Assembly: GCA_009780765.1 (NCBI GenBank)
Contig: WQZK01000001.1
Coordinates: 1-64,000 of the forward strand
Direction of reading: 5' to 3'
Length of the DNA stretch: 64,000 nucleotides
DNA from: Defluviitaleaceae bacterium
GTDB taxonomy: Bacteria > Bacillota > Clostridia > Lachnospirales > UBA5962
Each line of letters begins with the position of its first letter. Position 1 is the stretch's first letter. Under the pieces are notes generated by a model. The model did not search any database, was not told the origin of the DNA, and saw only the letters and a list, made by a program, of their open reading frames with translations. Below are positions 17,581 through 26,542 of this stretch, piece after piece. The position numbers were made by a program, and so were the translations under genes.

Positions 17581-17613
17581 AATAAAAAATTCCTAAAAGT
17601 ATGATGTATTTTT

Positions 17614-17642
17614 AGTATACCATTACATAGATATAGTGTCAA
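17614..17642 (-). promoter_or_regulatory. Promoter of the phosphohexomutase-leuS operon
   Basis: Reading the minus strand: TTGACA (17642-17637), 17 bases, TATACT (17619-17614). The start codon is at 17580. Confidence 0.8.
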
Positions 17643-17672
17643 ATGATGTTTTATAAAAAACAAAAATAATAG

Positions 17673-17701
17673 TTTACAATACTTGTGATGTTGCATATAC
17701 T
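17673..17701 (+). promoter_or_regulatory. Promoter of a short transcript
   Basis: TTTACA (17673-17678), 17 bases, TATACT (17696-17701), divergent from the phosphohexomutase promoter 30 bases away. The transcript would begin near 17708 and end at the terminator at 17838. Confidence 0.65.
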
Positions 17702-17734
17702 ATAGAGGACTTTCGCCTTAGGAGGGTTACAATT

Positions 17735-17773
17735 ATGAGTGAAATAAAAAAAGGAAAATCAAATATAGATTAG
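17735..17773 (+). CDS. 12-codon ORF with strong ribosome binding site
   Basis: ATG preceded by TTAGGAGGGTTACAATT, the strongest ribosome site in this part of the window, encoding MSEIKKGKSNID before TAG. In the same frame the sequence stays open past the TAG for 21 more codons, rich in Arg/Lys then Phe/Leu, and reaches into the terminator stem. It may be a small protein, a leader peptide for rtcB, or part of a regulatory RNA. The TAG could also be a mutation in a 34-codon gene. Confidence 0.35.
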   Translation: MSEIKKGKSNID

Positions 17774-17806
17774 CGGAAAAGACCTACTAAGGAACATTGT
17801 AATAAT

Positions 17807-17838
17807 GAGCCACGGTTTTTCTTGCCGTGGCTTTTTTA
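17807..17838 (+). terminator. Terminator of the short transcript
   Basis: AGCCACGG (17808-17815) pairs with CCGTGGCT (17825-17832) followed by TTTTTT. It leaves a unit of about 130 nt between the promoter at 17673 and this site. Confidence 0.85.
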
Positions 17839-17880
17839 GTTGTGCTGGTATAAAATTATTACCAAAAGTACAGGATTTTT

Positions 17881-17925
17881 AAACCTCCAAAAAAGCCATA
17901 TTTTTAGGCATGGAGGTATTTTTAA
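17881..17925. terminator. Hairpin upstream of rtcB
   Basis: ACCTCCA (17883-17889) faces TGGAGGT (17911-17917) with an inner GCC/GGC pairing, followed by ATTTTTAA. It may terminate or attenuate reading into rtcB. Downstream, TTCCTA...TAGGAA (about 17938-17961) forms another small hairpin before the rtcB start. With the short transcript these fill the 428-base gap between the phosphohexomutase gene and rtcB. Confidence 0.55.
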
Positions 17926-18008
17926 TATTATTCTTATTTCCTAATCTAAAGTGAATAGGAAGCAGACTTAATAAGGAAAAATAAATAAATTAAAAACAAA
18001 ATAAATAT

Positions 18009-19094
18009 ATGAATACAATAAATAAAAATAAATTAACAATAATTACAGATAACAAAAATTGGATGGAGGGTAACGCTATAAATCAAGCTAAAGATGTAGC
18101 TAAACTAGACGGCGTTGTAGAGGCTTTTGCTATGCCTGACCTTCATGCAGGTAAAACACCCGTAGGAATTACGGTTATAACAGAGGGCATTATTTATCCT
18201 CATTTAATCGGTACAGACATTGGATGCGGTATGAGTACCTATTCTACAGATATAGAAGTATCCAAGCTAAAAACAGATAAGTGGGTTAAAAAACTTAATA
18301 CCATTAAAACTTTGTCTGCCGTACCTAACGAGAACTATTACCCAGATTGCCCTATACCAGACTTTGGAAGTTTGGGTGCCGGTAATCACTTTGCTGAATT
18401 TCAAGTTGTGCATAAAGTGTACGATAAAGACGCTTTAGAAGAGTTGGGAGTTTCAATAAAAGAATTACTAATAACGGCACACAGCGGTAGCAGAAGTTAT
18501 GGGGCTAAAATTTTACAAAACTATAATAGTTATAATGGTTATAAGGCAGACCGTGAAGAAGCAAAAGAATATATGGCTGTTCACAACGATGCTTTAAAGT
18601 GGTCATCACTTAATCGTGATGAAGCAGTAGAAAAAATCATTGCTTATTTAGGTTTTCAAAAAAAACCTGTCAAAAGGCTAGAGAGTTTTCATAATTACCT
18701 AGAGGAGACTGGTGGCAAGTTTTATCATCGTAAGGGAAGTGTGTCATCAAATCATAATGCGGTTTTTATCGCAGGAAGTAGGGGTACGCTTAGTTATATT
18801 GTGCGTCCAACGACAAAGTGTGCCGAATACGGCTATTCGCTAGCGCATGGTTCGGGTCGCAAATGGGCTAGAAGTATGTGCAAAGGCAGAGTTTGGAACA
18901 AATATGATAAGTGCAGTATTGATATAAAATTCAATAAATATCAAGGGCAGTTAGTTTGCCATGATTATGATTTGCTTTTTGAAGAAGCTCCAGAAGCGTA
19001 TAAAAATATTGAGAATATCATAGCAATCTTACTTGAATATGAAATGGTAGAGTTAATTGCTAGTGTAAAGCCTGTTTTAACGGTAAAGGCATAG
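18009..19094 (+). CDS. RNA ligase RtcB, short PrfH-associated type
   Basis: 361 residues, shorter than canonical RtcB (about 400-480) and like the RtcB2 group paired with PrfH. RtcB joins RNA 2',3'-cyclic phosphate or 3'-phosphate ends to 5'-OH ends using Mn and GTP. Visible: AMPDLHAGKTPVGI, GTDIGCGM with the metal Cys, GAGNHFAE, ITAHSGSRSYG, SSNHNAVFIAGSRGTLSYIV and AHGSGRKWAR, whose His is the guanylylation site. The ribosome site is weak. Downstream are an SF0329-like gene and prfH within one operon, supporting a role in repairing cleaved 16S rRNA as proposed for RtcB2-PrfH systems. Confidence 0.92.
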   Translation: MNTINKNKLTIITDNKNWMEGNAINQAKDVAKLDGVVEAFAMPDLHAGKTPVGITVITEGIIYPHLIGTDIGCGMSTYSTDIEVSKLKTDKWVKKLNTIKTLSAVPNENYYPDCPIPDFGSLGAGNHFAEFQVVHKVYDKDALEELGVSIKELLITAHSGSRSYGAKILQNYNSYNGYKADREEAKEYMAVHNDALKWSSLNRDEAVEKIIAYLGFQKKPVKRLESFHNYLEETGGKFYHRKGSVSSNHNAVFIAGSRGTLSYIVRPTTKCAEYGYSLAHGSGRKWARSMCKGRVWNKYDKCSIDIKFNKYQGQLVCHDYDLLFEEAPEAYKNIENIIAILLEYEMVELIASVKPVLTVKA

Positions 19095-19105
19095 GAGATG
19101 GATTT

Positions 19106-19645
19106 ATGAGTAAAATATGGTCAAAAACAAGAAAGCATTTAAAAAGTATGCTGTGCATTGAGTTAAGAGACAGGTTAGATTATCATTATATAGCATATGG
19201 GTCAGATAGTCATGAAGGATGTTATAGAGTGGCAGTTTTTTTAGATGGAAAAGAATTGCATAATAAAATCAGCATAACTTGCTGTCATTTTTATCGTACT
19301 GTTTCTAGCATAGCAGAAAATATAGATGAAAAAGATGTGAAAGAAAAATCTCAAGTTTCATATTGGAGGTTGAAGGATGAAATTAAAGAAAAAGCCGAAA
19401 AAAAGGCAAATGAAAGAGGAAGGTTTGGGTTGCTAGATTTTAGAGTGGCTTATGAACTTTTTTCAACATTAAAAATTGAAGAATGTATAAAGCATGAAAG
19501 CTTACTATTAAGGTTTTTAGCTATCGTTGATAGAAGGGTAGGCAAAAGAACTCTTAATAGGCTTAACGAGAGCGTTAAGAGTTGGCCTAAATGGCTACAA
19601 TATTTTTATTCCCTTAGAGTTGGAGTAAAGGAGGAAAAAACATAA
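19106..19645 (+). CDS. SF0329-family-like protein between rtcB and prfH
   Basis: 179 residues, soluble, basic. The start [30 protein letters not shown] resembles the opening of SF0329-family proteins (W-S-K-L, then a beta hairpin with VxVDGKE; here VFLDGKEL); the middle is Lys/Glu-rich helix and the end [12 protein letters not shown]. No catalytic motif is evident. AGGAG lies ahead of its ATG and its stop overlaps the prfH start (TAATG), so it is made together with PrfH. I do not know this family as a described part of RtcB-PrfH modules. It could be a damage sensor, an end-processing factor or an assembly partner; all inference. Confidence 0.55.
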   Translation: MSKIWSKTRKHLKSMLCIELRDRLDYHYIAYGSDSHEGCYRVAVFLDGKELHNKISITCCHFYRTVSSIAENIDEKDVKEKSQVSYWRLKDEIKEKAEKKANERGRFGLLDFRVAYELFSTLKIEECIKHESLLLRFLAIVDRRVGKRTLNRLNESVKSWPKWLQYFYSLRVGVKEEKT

Positions 19646-20241
19646 TGTTAATACAAATTACTTCGGGTAGAGGTCCAAATGAGTGCGAACTTGCGGTGGG
19701 ATTGTTTTTATCAAGCCTAAAAAGTGAACTTGGCGAATTAGAAATTTTAGCGGAAGAAAAAGGGCGATACAATGGCACCTTTAAGTCTATTTTAGTCAAA
19801 ATTAGCGAAAATACAAGCCTTTGTGGCACAATTCAGTGTGTTTTTAAAAGTCCGTATCGCCCTAACCATAAACGCAAAAATTGGTTTATCGGGATTAAGC
19901 AAATTGACGAACCTAACGGTAGTATATATGAAACTGCCGTTGGCGGTATTGTTTATCAAACCTACCGTAGCGGTGGCAAAGGTGGTCAGCATATAAATAA
20001 AACAGAATCTGCTGTTAGAGCAATTCATACTGCTACTGGGCTATCGGCTATATCACAAGACGAGCGCTCGCAACATCTTAATAAAAAAATCGCATTAGAG
20101 CGGTTGCAAAAAATGCTTACTGGAATAAAAGATGAAATAGATTTATTTTCTCAGCACGAACTTAATCATAACCATAATTTGTTGGCGCGTGGAAATCCTA
20201 TCAGGATTTACGAAGGCACAGCATTTAAGAGAACTTTTTAA
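19645..20241 (+). CDS. prfH: Peptide chain release factor homologue PrfH
   Basis: 198 residues, the small RF homologue lacking the stop-codon-recognition domain. [28 protein letters not shown] carries the GGQ peptidyl-tRNA hydrolysis motif near residue 118, preceded by [10 protein letters not shown] and followed by a basic C-terminal helix. Family work proposes that PrfH releases nascent chains from ribosomes with damaged decoding centres so that RtcB2 can repair the 16S rRNA. A strong GGAGGAAAAAACAT lies before the ATG, inside the end of the previous gene. A terminator follows, closing the operon. Confidence 0.92.
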   Translation: MLIQITSGRGPNECELAVGLFLSSLKSELGELEILAEEKGRYNGTFKSILVKISENTSLCGTIQCVFKSPYRPNHKRKNWFIGIKQIDEPNGSIYETAVGGIVYQTYRSGGKGGQHINKTESAVRAIHTATGLSAISQDERSQHLNKKIALERLQKMLTGIKDEIDLFSQHELNHNHNLLARGNPIRIYEGTAFKRTF

Positions 20242-20268
20242 GATTGTTAAATATGCGTGTATCAAAAT

Positions 20269-20310
20269 AAAAACACTGTCGTGAGTTTGTGATGTGGCAG
20301 TGTTTTTTTT
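20269..20310 (+). terminator. Terminator after prfH
   Basis: AAAACACTG (20270-20278) pairs with CAGTGTTTT (20298-20306), ending in a T run. Confidence 0.85.
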
Positions 20311-20324
20311 ATATAAATAGTGCT

Positions 20325-20352
20325 TTGAGAAATTCACTTTTATTAGTATACT
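20325..20352 (+). promoter_or_regulatory. manA promoter, apparently leaderless
   Basis: TTGAGA (20325-20330), 16 bases, TATACT (20347-20352). The manA ATG is 6 bases further on, at the expected transcription start, with no room for a Shine-Dalgarno sequence. Confidence 0.6.
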
Positions 20353-20358
20353 GTAACT

Positions 20359-21174
20359 ATGTTCGCTAGCGAAAAAATAAGGCCGAGTGTTAAGAGTTAC
20401 ATTTGGGGAAAAGAAATTTGGTATGAGGTTGAGGGAGCATTGCCGATTTTGATTAAAAAAATTGAAGCGAAAGAAAAGACTAGTGTTCAAGTGCACCCGA
20501 ATGACAGATATGCTTTTAAGTATGAAAACGGAGCATTAGGTAAAAGTGAGGTTTGGATAATTACAAAGGCGGACGAGAATGCAGGTGTTTATTATGGACT
20601 TAAGCAAAGTTACGAAAAGGAAGAGATTTTAGAGCATATTGAGAACGGCACTTTAGAAAATATATTAAAATTTTATACGGTTAAAGCTGGTGATGTTTTT
20701 TACATAAAAGCGGGAGTTATACACGCAATGGGGGCTGGAATTGAGTTTTTAGAGGTGCAACAAAATTCAAACATTACATATAGGATGTATGACTATAATA
20801 GAGTAGAAGCAGATGGTAAAGGTAGAGAACTGCATACAAAAAAAGCGTTAGATGTTTTGTTTTGTCATTATGTAGATGAGCCTACAAAGCAAAATTTAGT
20901 TGATATTTCGGATAAAACAAAGTCAAGAATCGTTTGTTTAGAAGAAGAGTTTATAGTTAAAGAATATGTAACAGAAGAAGAGTTAGAAATGTATTTAGAC
21001 GATGCTCCGTTTGTAATAGTTAATTTTTTGTTAGGCAGTGGTGAGATTTTTTTTGGAGGGGAATGGCAAAAATTTAATGAGGGTGATGCGTTTTGTGTTT
21101 CAAGCAAAGAAATCAGCTACAAAATTAATCCCAAAGAGAAATCCCATATTGTTGTTAGTAAACAAAATAATTAA
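20359..21174 (+). CDS. manA: Mannose-6-phosphate isomerase, class I
   Basis: 271 residues, the short Bacillota type. Interconverts fructose 6-phosphate and mannose 6-phosphate with Zn. The cupin metal site is visible: VQVHPNDRYA, KSEVWIITKA, and VFYIKAGVIHAMGAGIEFLEVQQNSNITYRMYDYNR. First gene of the polysaccharide cluster, so it feeds GDP-mannose and GDP-fucose synthesis. The start codon lies at the predicted +1 of its promoter. Confidence 0.93.
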   Translation: MFASEKIRPSVKSYIWGKEIWYEVEGALPILIKKIEAKEKTSVQVHPNDRYAFKYENGALGKSEVWIITKADENAGVYYGLKQSYEKEEILEHIENGTLENILKFYTVKAGDVFYIKAGVIHAMGAGIEFLEVQQNSNITYRMYDYNRVEADGKGRELHTKKALDVLFCHYVDEPTKQNLVDISDKTKSRIVCLEEEFIVKEYVTEEELEMYLDDAPFVIVNFLLGSGEIFFGGEWQKFNEGDAFCVSSKEISYKINPKEKSHIVVSKQNN

Positions 21175-21176
21175 CC

Positions 21177-21255
21177 TTGAAAAAACTTTGATAAAGATTG
21201 TCTAGGTTGATTTTTTCAGTAGTTTTTTAGCGAAGTAATTTCAGATAGTAAAAAA
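21177..21255 (+). promoter_or_regulatory. Leader hairpin element, weaker copy (D), before manC
   Basis: TTGAAAAAACTTTG at 21177-21190 and CGAAGTAATTTCAG at 21231-21244 can pair (TGAAA/TTTCA, then ACTT and G with their partners CGAAGT) around a variable middle. The start codon of manC follows the 3' arm by 12 bases. It matches the layout of the three clearer copies before 34057, 37442 and 41886, but the upper hairpin is poor here. Confidence 0.45.
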
Positions 21256-22239
21256 ATGAAAATTCTTATTTTAGCAGGCGGTGGCGGAACTAGATTGTTT
21301 CCGTTATCAACGCCAAATCGTCCAAAACAGTTTCTGCCACTAGCAGACAGCGAACCGCTTATTATAAACACGATAAAGCGTTTTTTGGGCATATGCAAAC
21401 CAAGCGATATTGTTATCTTAACAGGCGAAAAATTCAAAGAGCAAACACTCAATATATTGAGCGAATACGGATTGGATGAGGTTAATACGGTTTTTGAACC
21501 GTGTGCTAAAAATACCGCTCCTGCCATTATATTAGGAGTTAGTTTTTGTCGAGATGAATTAAAAATTGATAAAAGCGAGCCAATGTTTGTAGTGCCTAGC
21601 GACCAAGTTATTCGCCCGCTAGAAACTTATCTAAAAAGTGTTTCTGTAGCTCAAAACGCTTCTAAAGAGGGTAAAATTTCAGTTTTAGGCATAAAACCAA
21701 CAAGACCCGATACAGGCTACGGTTATATTGAGATAGATGGCGAGGACAATAACGAACTTAAAAAAGTTGTAGCCTTTAAGGAAAAACCAAATTTAGAAAC
21801 TGCTAAAAAATTTGTAAAATCAGGCGACTATCTTTGGAATGCGGGCATGTTTGCGTTTAGTTTATTGGGATTAAAAGCCGAGCTAGCAAAACATGCTCCC
21901 GAGCTGCTTAATTTCTTAAATTATCCATACAAAACCGCTTTAACCGAATTTTCTAATCAAATTGCAATAAGTATCGACTATGCACTCGCCGAAAAATCCA
22001 ACAATATGTTTGTAGTGCCTTGCGGAGTAGATTGGAGCGATATAGGTAGTTTTGATGCCTATTATGATTTTTGCAAAAAAGATGAAAACGGCAATGTAAT
22101 AATAGGCAAAGTAGAAGCAAGCGATTGCAAAAACTGTCTAATTTATTCCGATGACAGCCTCTTAAAAATAACTTCCCAACAAAACAAAATAGTAGTTAGT
22201 AGCAACAGTAATACTATTATGTTAAATCGCTTGCTCTAA
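21256..22239 (+). CDS. manC: Mannose-1-phosphate guanylyltransferase
   Basis: 327 residues, so only the nucleotidyltransferase part; the C-terminal cupin isomerase domain of long ManC forms is absent, consistent with a separate manA upstream. KILILAGGGGTRLFPLSTPNRPKQFL is the GTP-binding signature, VPSDQVI the metal-binding region and VAFKEKPN the sugar-phosphate motif. Makes GDP-mannose. No Shine-Dalgarno sequence; a hairpin element precedes it. Confidence 0.93.
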   Translation: MKILILAGGGGTRLFPLSTPNRPKQFLPLADSEPLIINTIKRFLGICKPSDIVILTGEKFKEQTLNILSEYGLDEVNTVFEPCAKNTAPAIILGVSFCRDELKIDKSEPMFVVPSDQVIRPLETYLKSVSVAQNASKEGKISVLGIKPTRPDTGYGYIEIDGEDNNELKKVVAFKEKPNLETAKKFVKSGDYLWNAGMFAFSLLGLKAELAKHAPELLNFLNYPYKTALTEFSNQIAISIDYALAEKSNNMFVVPCGVDWSDIGSFDAYYDFCKKDENGNVIIGKVEASDCKNCLIYSDDSLLKITSQQNKIVVSSNSNTIMLNRLL

Positions 22240-22286
22240 AGTTATATTTTCATTATACTGAATTTCGGGGGTAAGAAAGGATAGGT

Positions 22287-23330
22287 ATGGCAAAAAAGGC
22301 TTTAATTACAGGCATAACGGGGCAAGATGGAAGTTATCTAACGGAACTACTTTTATCTAAAGGGTATGAAGTTCACGGCACGATTAGACGAGCTAGTACT
22401 TTTAATACGAAACGAATAGACCATCTTTTTGAAGATAAAAATATAGGTAATAAGTCGCTGTTTTTACATCATAGTGATTTAACAGATTCTAGTAATCTTA
22501 ATAGGCTTGTAGAAAAAATTTCACCCGACGAGATTTATAACTTGGGTGCTCAAAGTCATGTTCAGGTGTCTTTTGAAGTGCCGGAATATACTGCGGAAGT
22601 TGATGCTATCGGCACTTTGCGGATTTTAGACGCCATAAAAGACACTAAAATAAAAACTAAATTTTATCAAGCAAGCACTAGTGAGTTGTTTGGTGGTATG
22701 CCTGGAACTAGTCCACAAAGCGAAAAAACACCTTTTTATCCTAGAAGTCCGTACGGAGTGGCTAAGCTATATGCGTATTGGATTACTGTAAACTATCGTG
22801 AAGCATTTGGATTATTTGCATGTAATGGTATTTTATTTAATCATGAAAGCGAGAGAAGAGGAGAAACCTTTGTTACTCGCAAAATTACCCGTGCGGTCGC
22901 AAATATATTAGCCGGCAAGCAAAATAAGCTAGTGCTAGGTAATATCGACAGTATTAGAGATTGGGGTCATGCTGAGGATTTTGTTTATGCTCAATGGCTT
23001 ATGCTTCAACAAAAAGAAGCTAAAGATTATGTAATTGCCACAGGCGAAACTCATACAGTGCGAGAGTTTGTTGAGAGAAGTTTTGCTATTGCAGGTGTGG
23101 ATATTATTTGGAAAGATAAGGGAGTAGACGAAAAAGGATTGTGTAAAAAAACAGGCAATGTGCTAGTTGAAGTTAGTCCAAAATATTTTAGACCCACCGA
23201 AGTAGATTTATTGCATGGCGACCCGACTAAAGCCGAAAAAGAGTTGGGCTGGAAACGCAAAATTAGTTTTGATGAGTTGGTTAAAAGAATGGTTGTTAGT
23301 GATTGTAGAGAATTGGGAATAAAATTATAA
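22287..23330 (+). CDS. gmd: GDP-mannose 4,6-dehydratase
   Basis: 347 residues, family length. Short-chain dehydrogenase/reductase-type Rossmann protein: [18 protein letters not shown] for [16 protein letters not shown], the catalytic Y-x3-K in [10 protein letters not shown], and [16 protein letters not shown], a Gmd hallmark. Converts GDP-mannose to GDP-4-keto-6-deoxymannose. GAAAGGATAGG provides the ribosome site. It is followed by fcl after 79 bases that hold a small AGCTAAA/TTTAGCT hairpin. Confidence 0.95.
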   Translation: MAKKALITGITGQDGSYLTELLLSKGYEVHGTIRRASTFNTKRIDHLFEDKNIGNKSLFLHHSDLTDSSNLNRLVEKISPDEIYNLGAQSHVQVSFEVPEYTAEVDAIGTLRILDAIKDTKIKTKFYQASTSELFGGMPGTSPQSEKTPFYPRSPYGVAKLYAYWITVNYREAFGLFACNGILFNHESERRGETFVTRKITRAVANILAGKQNKLVLGNIDSIRDWGHAEDFVYAQWLMLQQKEAKDYVIATGETHTVREFVERSFAIAGVDIIWKDKGVDEKGLCKKTGNVLVEVSPKYFRPTEVDLLHGDPTKAEKELGWKRKISFDELVKRMVVSDCRELGIKL

Positions 23331-23409
23331 AATGATTATAGGATAATTTAGTTTAAACTGAAGCTAAAATACTTTAGCTAACTTAACAACATAAAAGTAA
23401 CTGGTTACA

Positions 23410-24342
23410 ATGAAAAAGAATTCTAAAATTTTAATATGCGGTTATCGTGGTATGGTTGGTGGGGCGATTGTTCGCCATTTGCAAGCAAATGGCTATATAA
23501 ACCTATTGCTTGCCGATATTGCCGAACTTGATATGACTAATCAGTTGGCAGTCGAACAATATTTTGTTATTCATAAACCCGAATATGTTTTTTTGGCATC
23601 TGCTAAGGTTGGCGGAATTGTAGCAAATAGTACATATCCTGCTGATTTTATCCGTATAAATCTACAAATCCAAACTAATATAATAGATGCCAGCTATAAA
23701 AACAATATTAAAAAACTTCTTTTTTTAGGTTCATCCTGCATATATCCCCGTGATTGTCCTCAACCCATTAAAGAAGAATATCTTTTAACAGGCAGCTTAG
23801 AAAAAACTAACGAGGCATATGCTCTTGCCAAAATCGCAGGACTTAAAATGTGCGAATATTACAATATACAATACGACACTGACTATATTAGCTGTATGCC
23901 TACTAATCTTTACGGTGTAGGCGATAACTACGATTTAAATAATTCTCATGTATTACCGGCTCTCATTGCCAAGATACATAAAGCAAAAGAAAACAACGAT
24001 AAAGAATATGTTGTATGGGGTACAGGCAGAGTGCGTCGGGAGTTTTTATTTGTAGATGATTTAGCAACCGCTTGTGTGTTTTTAATGAATAACTATAGAG
24101 GAAATCAAACAACAAACATCGGCACAGGTGAAGATATTACAATAGCAGAGTTAGCCGAAACTGTGGCTGAGGTGCTAGAATATAAGGGTAATATTGTGTA
24201 TGACACTACAAAACCAGACGGCACACCAAGAAAATTACTAGATATATCAAAAATCCATAGCTTAGGTTGGAGTGCAAAAACATCATTAAAAGAGGGGATT
24301 ACTTTAGCATATAAGGATTTTTTAGCGAGGTATATTAAGTGA
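23410..24342 (+). CDS. fcl: GDP-L-fucose synthase
   Basis: 310 residues. [18 protein letters not shown] binds [29 protein letters not shown] and [15 protein letters not shown] (Y-x3-K) are the epimerase/reductase site. Completes GDP-L-fucose from the Gmd product. The stop TGA overlaps the GTG start of the first glycosyltransferase. Confidence 0.95.
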   Translation: MKKNSKILICGYRGMVGGAIVRHLQANGYINLLLADIAELDMTNQLAVEQYFVIHKPEYVFLASAKVGGIVANSTYPADFIRINLQIQTNIIDASYKNNIKKLLFLGSSCIYPRDCPQPIKEEYLLTGSLEKTNEAYALAKIAGLKMCEYYNIQYDTDYISCMPTNLYGVGDNYDLNNSHVLPALIAKIHKAKENNDKEYVVWGTGRVRREFLFVDDLATACVFLMNNYRGNQTTNIGTGEDITIAELAETVAEVLEYKGNIVYDTTKPDGTPRKLLDISKIHSLGWSAKTSLKEGITLAYKDFLARYIK

Positions 24343-25403
24343 AAAAAAAAGTTTATATAGACACTATAATATTTGATTTGCAAAAAGCCGGCGGTATTTC
24401 TCTCTATTTTTACGAGGTAATTTCTAGATTTCTTATAGATAACAATATTGATTTAACACTTATAGATAGTGGTGATTGTAAAAACAACATATTTTGGTCT
24501 AAATTAGATTTGTCGAATATAAAAATTATCACATATAAAAAAAAGTTTAATCGTTATCGAGTTGTTAATTATATTGAAAACGAAGAGCATATATTTATTT
24601 CATCTTATTATCGTTATTCAATAAATAAAAACGCTACAAATATCACAATTGTTCACGATTTTACTTATGAGCATTTTTCTAAAGGGTTAAAACTTTTTGT
24701 GCATCATAAACAAAAGGCAATCGCTATAAAAAATTCACAAAAAATCATTTGTATCTCAGAAAACACAAAAAAAGACTTGCTAAAATTTTGTCCTAAAGAG
24801 AGTGAAGAAAAAGAAATAGTAGTTATTTATAACGGTGCTAGCGATAAATTTAGAGTTTTAGAAAGTGAAGAATTTAATGAGATTGAAAATAAAAATCAAT
24901 ATTTATTAGAGATAAAAGAACCTTTTGTGTTGTTTGTAGGTGCTAGAAGTGGATATAAAAACTGGATTGAGGCGATAGAGATTTTTAAGCAATTTCCGCA
25001 AAGCTACAACTTTGTAAGTGTTGGTGGCCCTAGCTTATTGGACGAAGAAAAGATATTATTATCGGGCATAAAGAATAGCCACATATACATTCCTCCTGTA
25101 GATGAAGAAGTGCTAGTTTATTTATATAATAAAGCGGTATGCCTTATGTATCTATCTAATTATGAAGGATTTGGAATACCGGTAGTAGAAGCACAAAAAT
25201 GTGGTTGTCATGTTATAGCAAAACCTGTATCATCTATTCCTGAGGTAGCAGGCGAGGGAACATTGTTATTAGAGGATGATATAAGCATAGAAAAAACATT
25301 AACTTTTTTATCTAAAGAATTTAATTATACCCCCATTTTTTCGTGGGATAAATGCTATAAAGAATTAATCAATGTTTTTGGAGGATATATTTGTACCCGA
25401 TAG
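24339..25403 (+). CDS. GT4 glycosyltransferase
   Basis: 354 residues with a GTG start overlapping the fcl stop. GT-B fold: an N-terminal [17 protein letters not shown] glycine loop, [10 protein letters not shown], then the C-terminal donor domain with [11 protein letters not shown] and the E-x7-E motif EGFGIPVVE. Resembles mannosyl/fucosyl-type GT4 enzymes; it acts in the cytoplasm on a lipid-linked repeat unit. Acceptor and sugar cannot be told from sequence. Confidence 0.88.
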   Translation: MKKKVYIDTIIFDLQKAGGISLYFYEVISRFLIDNNIDLTLIDSGDCKNNIFWSKLDLSNIKIITYKKKFNRYRVVNYIENEEHIFISSYYRYSINKNATNITIVHDFTYEHFSKGLKLFVHHKQKAIAIKNSQKIICISENTKKDLLKFCPKESEEKEIVVIYNGASDKFRVLESEEFNEIENKNQYLLEIKEPFVLFVGARSGYKNWIEAIEIFKQFPQSYNFVSVGGPSLLDEEKILLSGIKNSHIYIPPVDEEVLVYLYNKAVCLMYLSNYEGFGIPVVEAQKCGCHVIAKPVSSIPEVAGEGTLLLEDDISIEKTLTFLSKEFNYTPIFSWDKCYKELINVFGGYICTR

Positions 25404-26518
25404 TTCCGCTATTTATAATATTCCCATTGCTAATAATGGTACTTGCTTTTATGGCTAAAGGCAAAGAGAAGGCTCTTAAAATCATTATCTTTTGGGCATT
25501 TATTTTTATATTTATTTTTAGCGAAACGGGAGCAGATTTTGAATCCTATAGACAAATTTATACTGCTGTTCAATCAGGTCGCCCTCTTAATGATATTCAC
25601 GGAGAGATTGCTTTTTTATTTATAATGCGTATATTTAGTAATTTTGGCTTTTCATATTACGCTTTTAGAGTAATATTTGTAACTATAGCACTATTTATTT
25701 TATTTTATTTTGCAAACAAAATCACACCTAGTCCGCTTTTTACATTTTTAATTTTGATGCTAGGTTATATTCTTTATATGACTACTATTTATCGTCAGCT
25801 AATGACTATGGCGATGCTATTTGGACTATTTTATTATGTTTTATACAAGAAGAATTATATAAAAGCGATGATATGTGCGATTTTAGCAATTTTGTTTCAT
25901 ATATCAGGAGTTATTGGACTAGCATTTATTTTTCTGCATTTATTTTTTAAGTTATTCAATATCAGAAGTGATGCGGCTAGTAAAAAATATTTTAATGGAT
26001 TGTCTATGTTTATATTACTAACTTTGGCATTTTGTTTTAGAATATTTATTTATTTTTATGGTTCGAGGTTTTTTTATTCTTTTGTAGGATTTTATCCGGA
26101 AACAGTTTTATTTTCAGTTGGAGTATTGTCGAGATTAGTACTTTTATGTTTAGTAGCTTGGCAAATAAAGCAAGGCAATTTTAGCGAAAAAATAAATATT
26201 TTATATTGTTTTTACTTTTTATCGCTATTTGTGTACTTTGCTTTTCCATTTGAATTGATTATGGGAAGACTTACAAACAATGCTAGAATTTTAGATATAA
26301 TTTTTATCCCCTTAATTATTGTCGAAGCTATAAAAAACAATAAAGTGACCGCTAATACTAGAAAGAAACACAAAAGAATATTGCTAAAGCCAAACTACAA
26401 TAAAACTAGAGCTATTGTAGCTTCTATTGCAATTTTTGGCATTTATTGGTCTATGTATATTTATCAAATGCTTATGCAAGGAGGATATTACCCGTTTGTA
26501 CATTTTATATTTGGCTAA
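25391..26518 (+). CDS. Wzy/EpsG-like polysaccharide polymerase
   Basis: 375 residues with about ten hydrophobic segments spread along the chain. TTG start with GGAGG 5 bases ahead, overlapping the previous gene by 13 bases. TGADFESYRQIYTAV and TIYRQLMTMAMLFG are typical of the EpsG/O-antigen-polymerase family, which joins repeat units outside the membrane. Its place among glycosyltransferases and a flippase fits a Wzx/Wzy-dependent pathway. Confidence 0.8.
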   Translation: MYPIVPLFIIFPLLIMVLAFMAKGKEKALKIIIFWAFIFIFIFSETGADFESYRQIYTAVQSGRPLNDIHGEIAFLFIMRIFSNFGFSYYAFRVIFVTIALFILFYFANKITPSPLFTFLILMLGYILYMTTIYRQLMTMAMLFGLFYYVLYKKNYIKAMICAILAILFHISGVIGLAFIFLHLFFKLFNIRSDAASKKYFNGLSMFILLTLAFCFRIFIYFYGSRFFYSFVGFYPETVLFSVGVLSRLVLLCLVAWQIKQGNFSEKINILYCFYFLSLFVYFAFPFELIMGRLTNNARILDIIFIPLIIVEAIKNNKVTANTRKKHKRILLKPNYNKTRAIVASIAIFGIYWSMYIYQMLMQGGYYPFVHFIFG

Positions 26519-26542
26519 AGTAACATAGGGAATAATTAAAAA

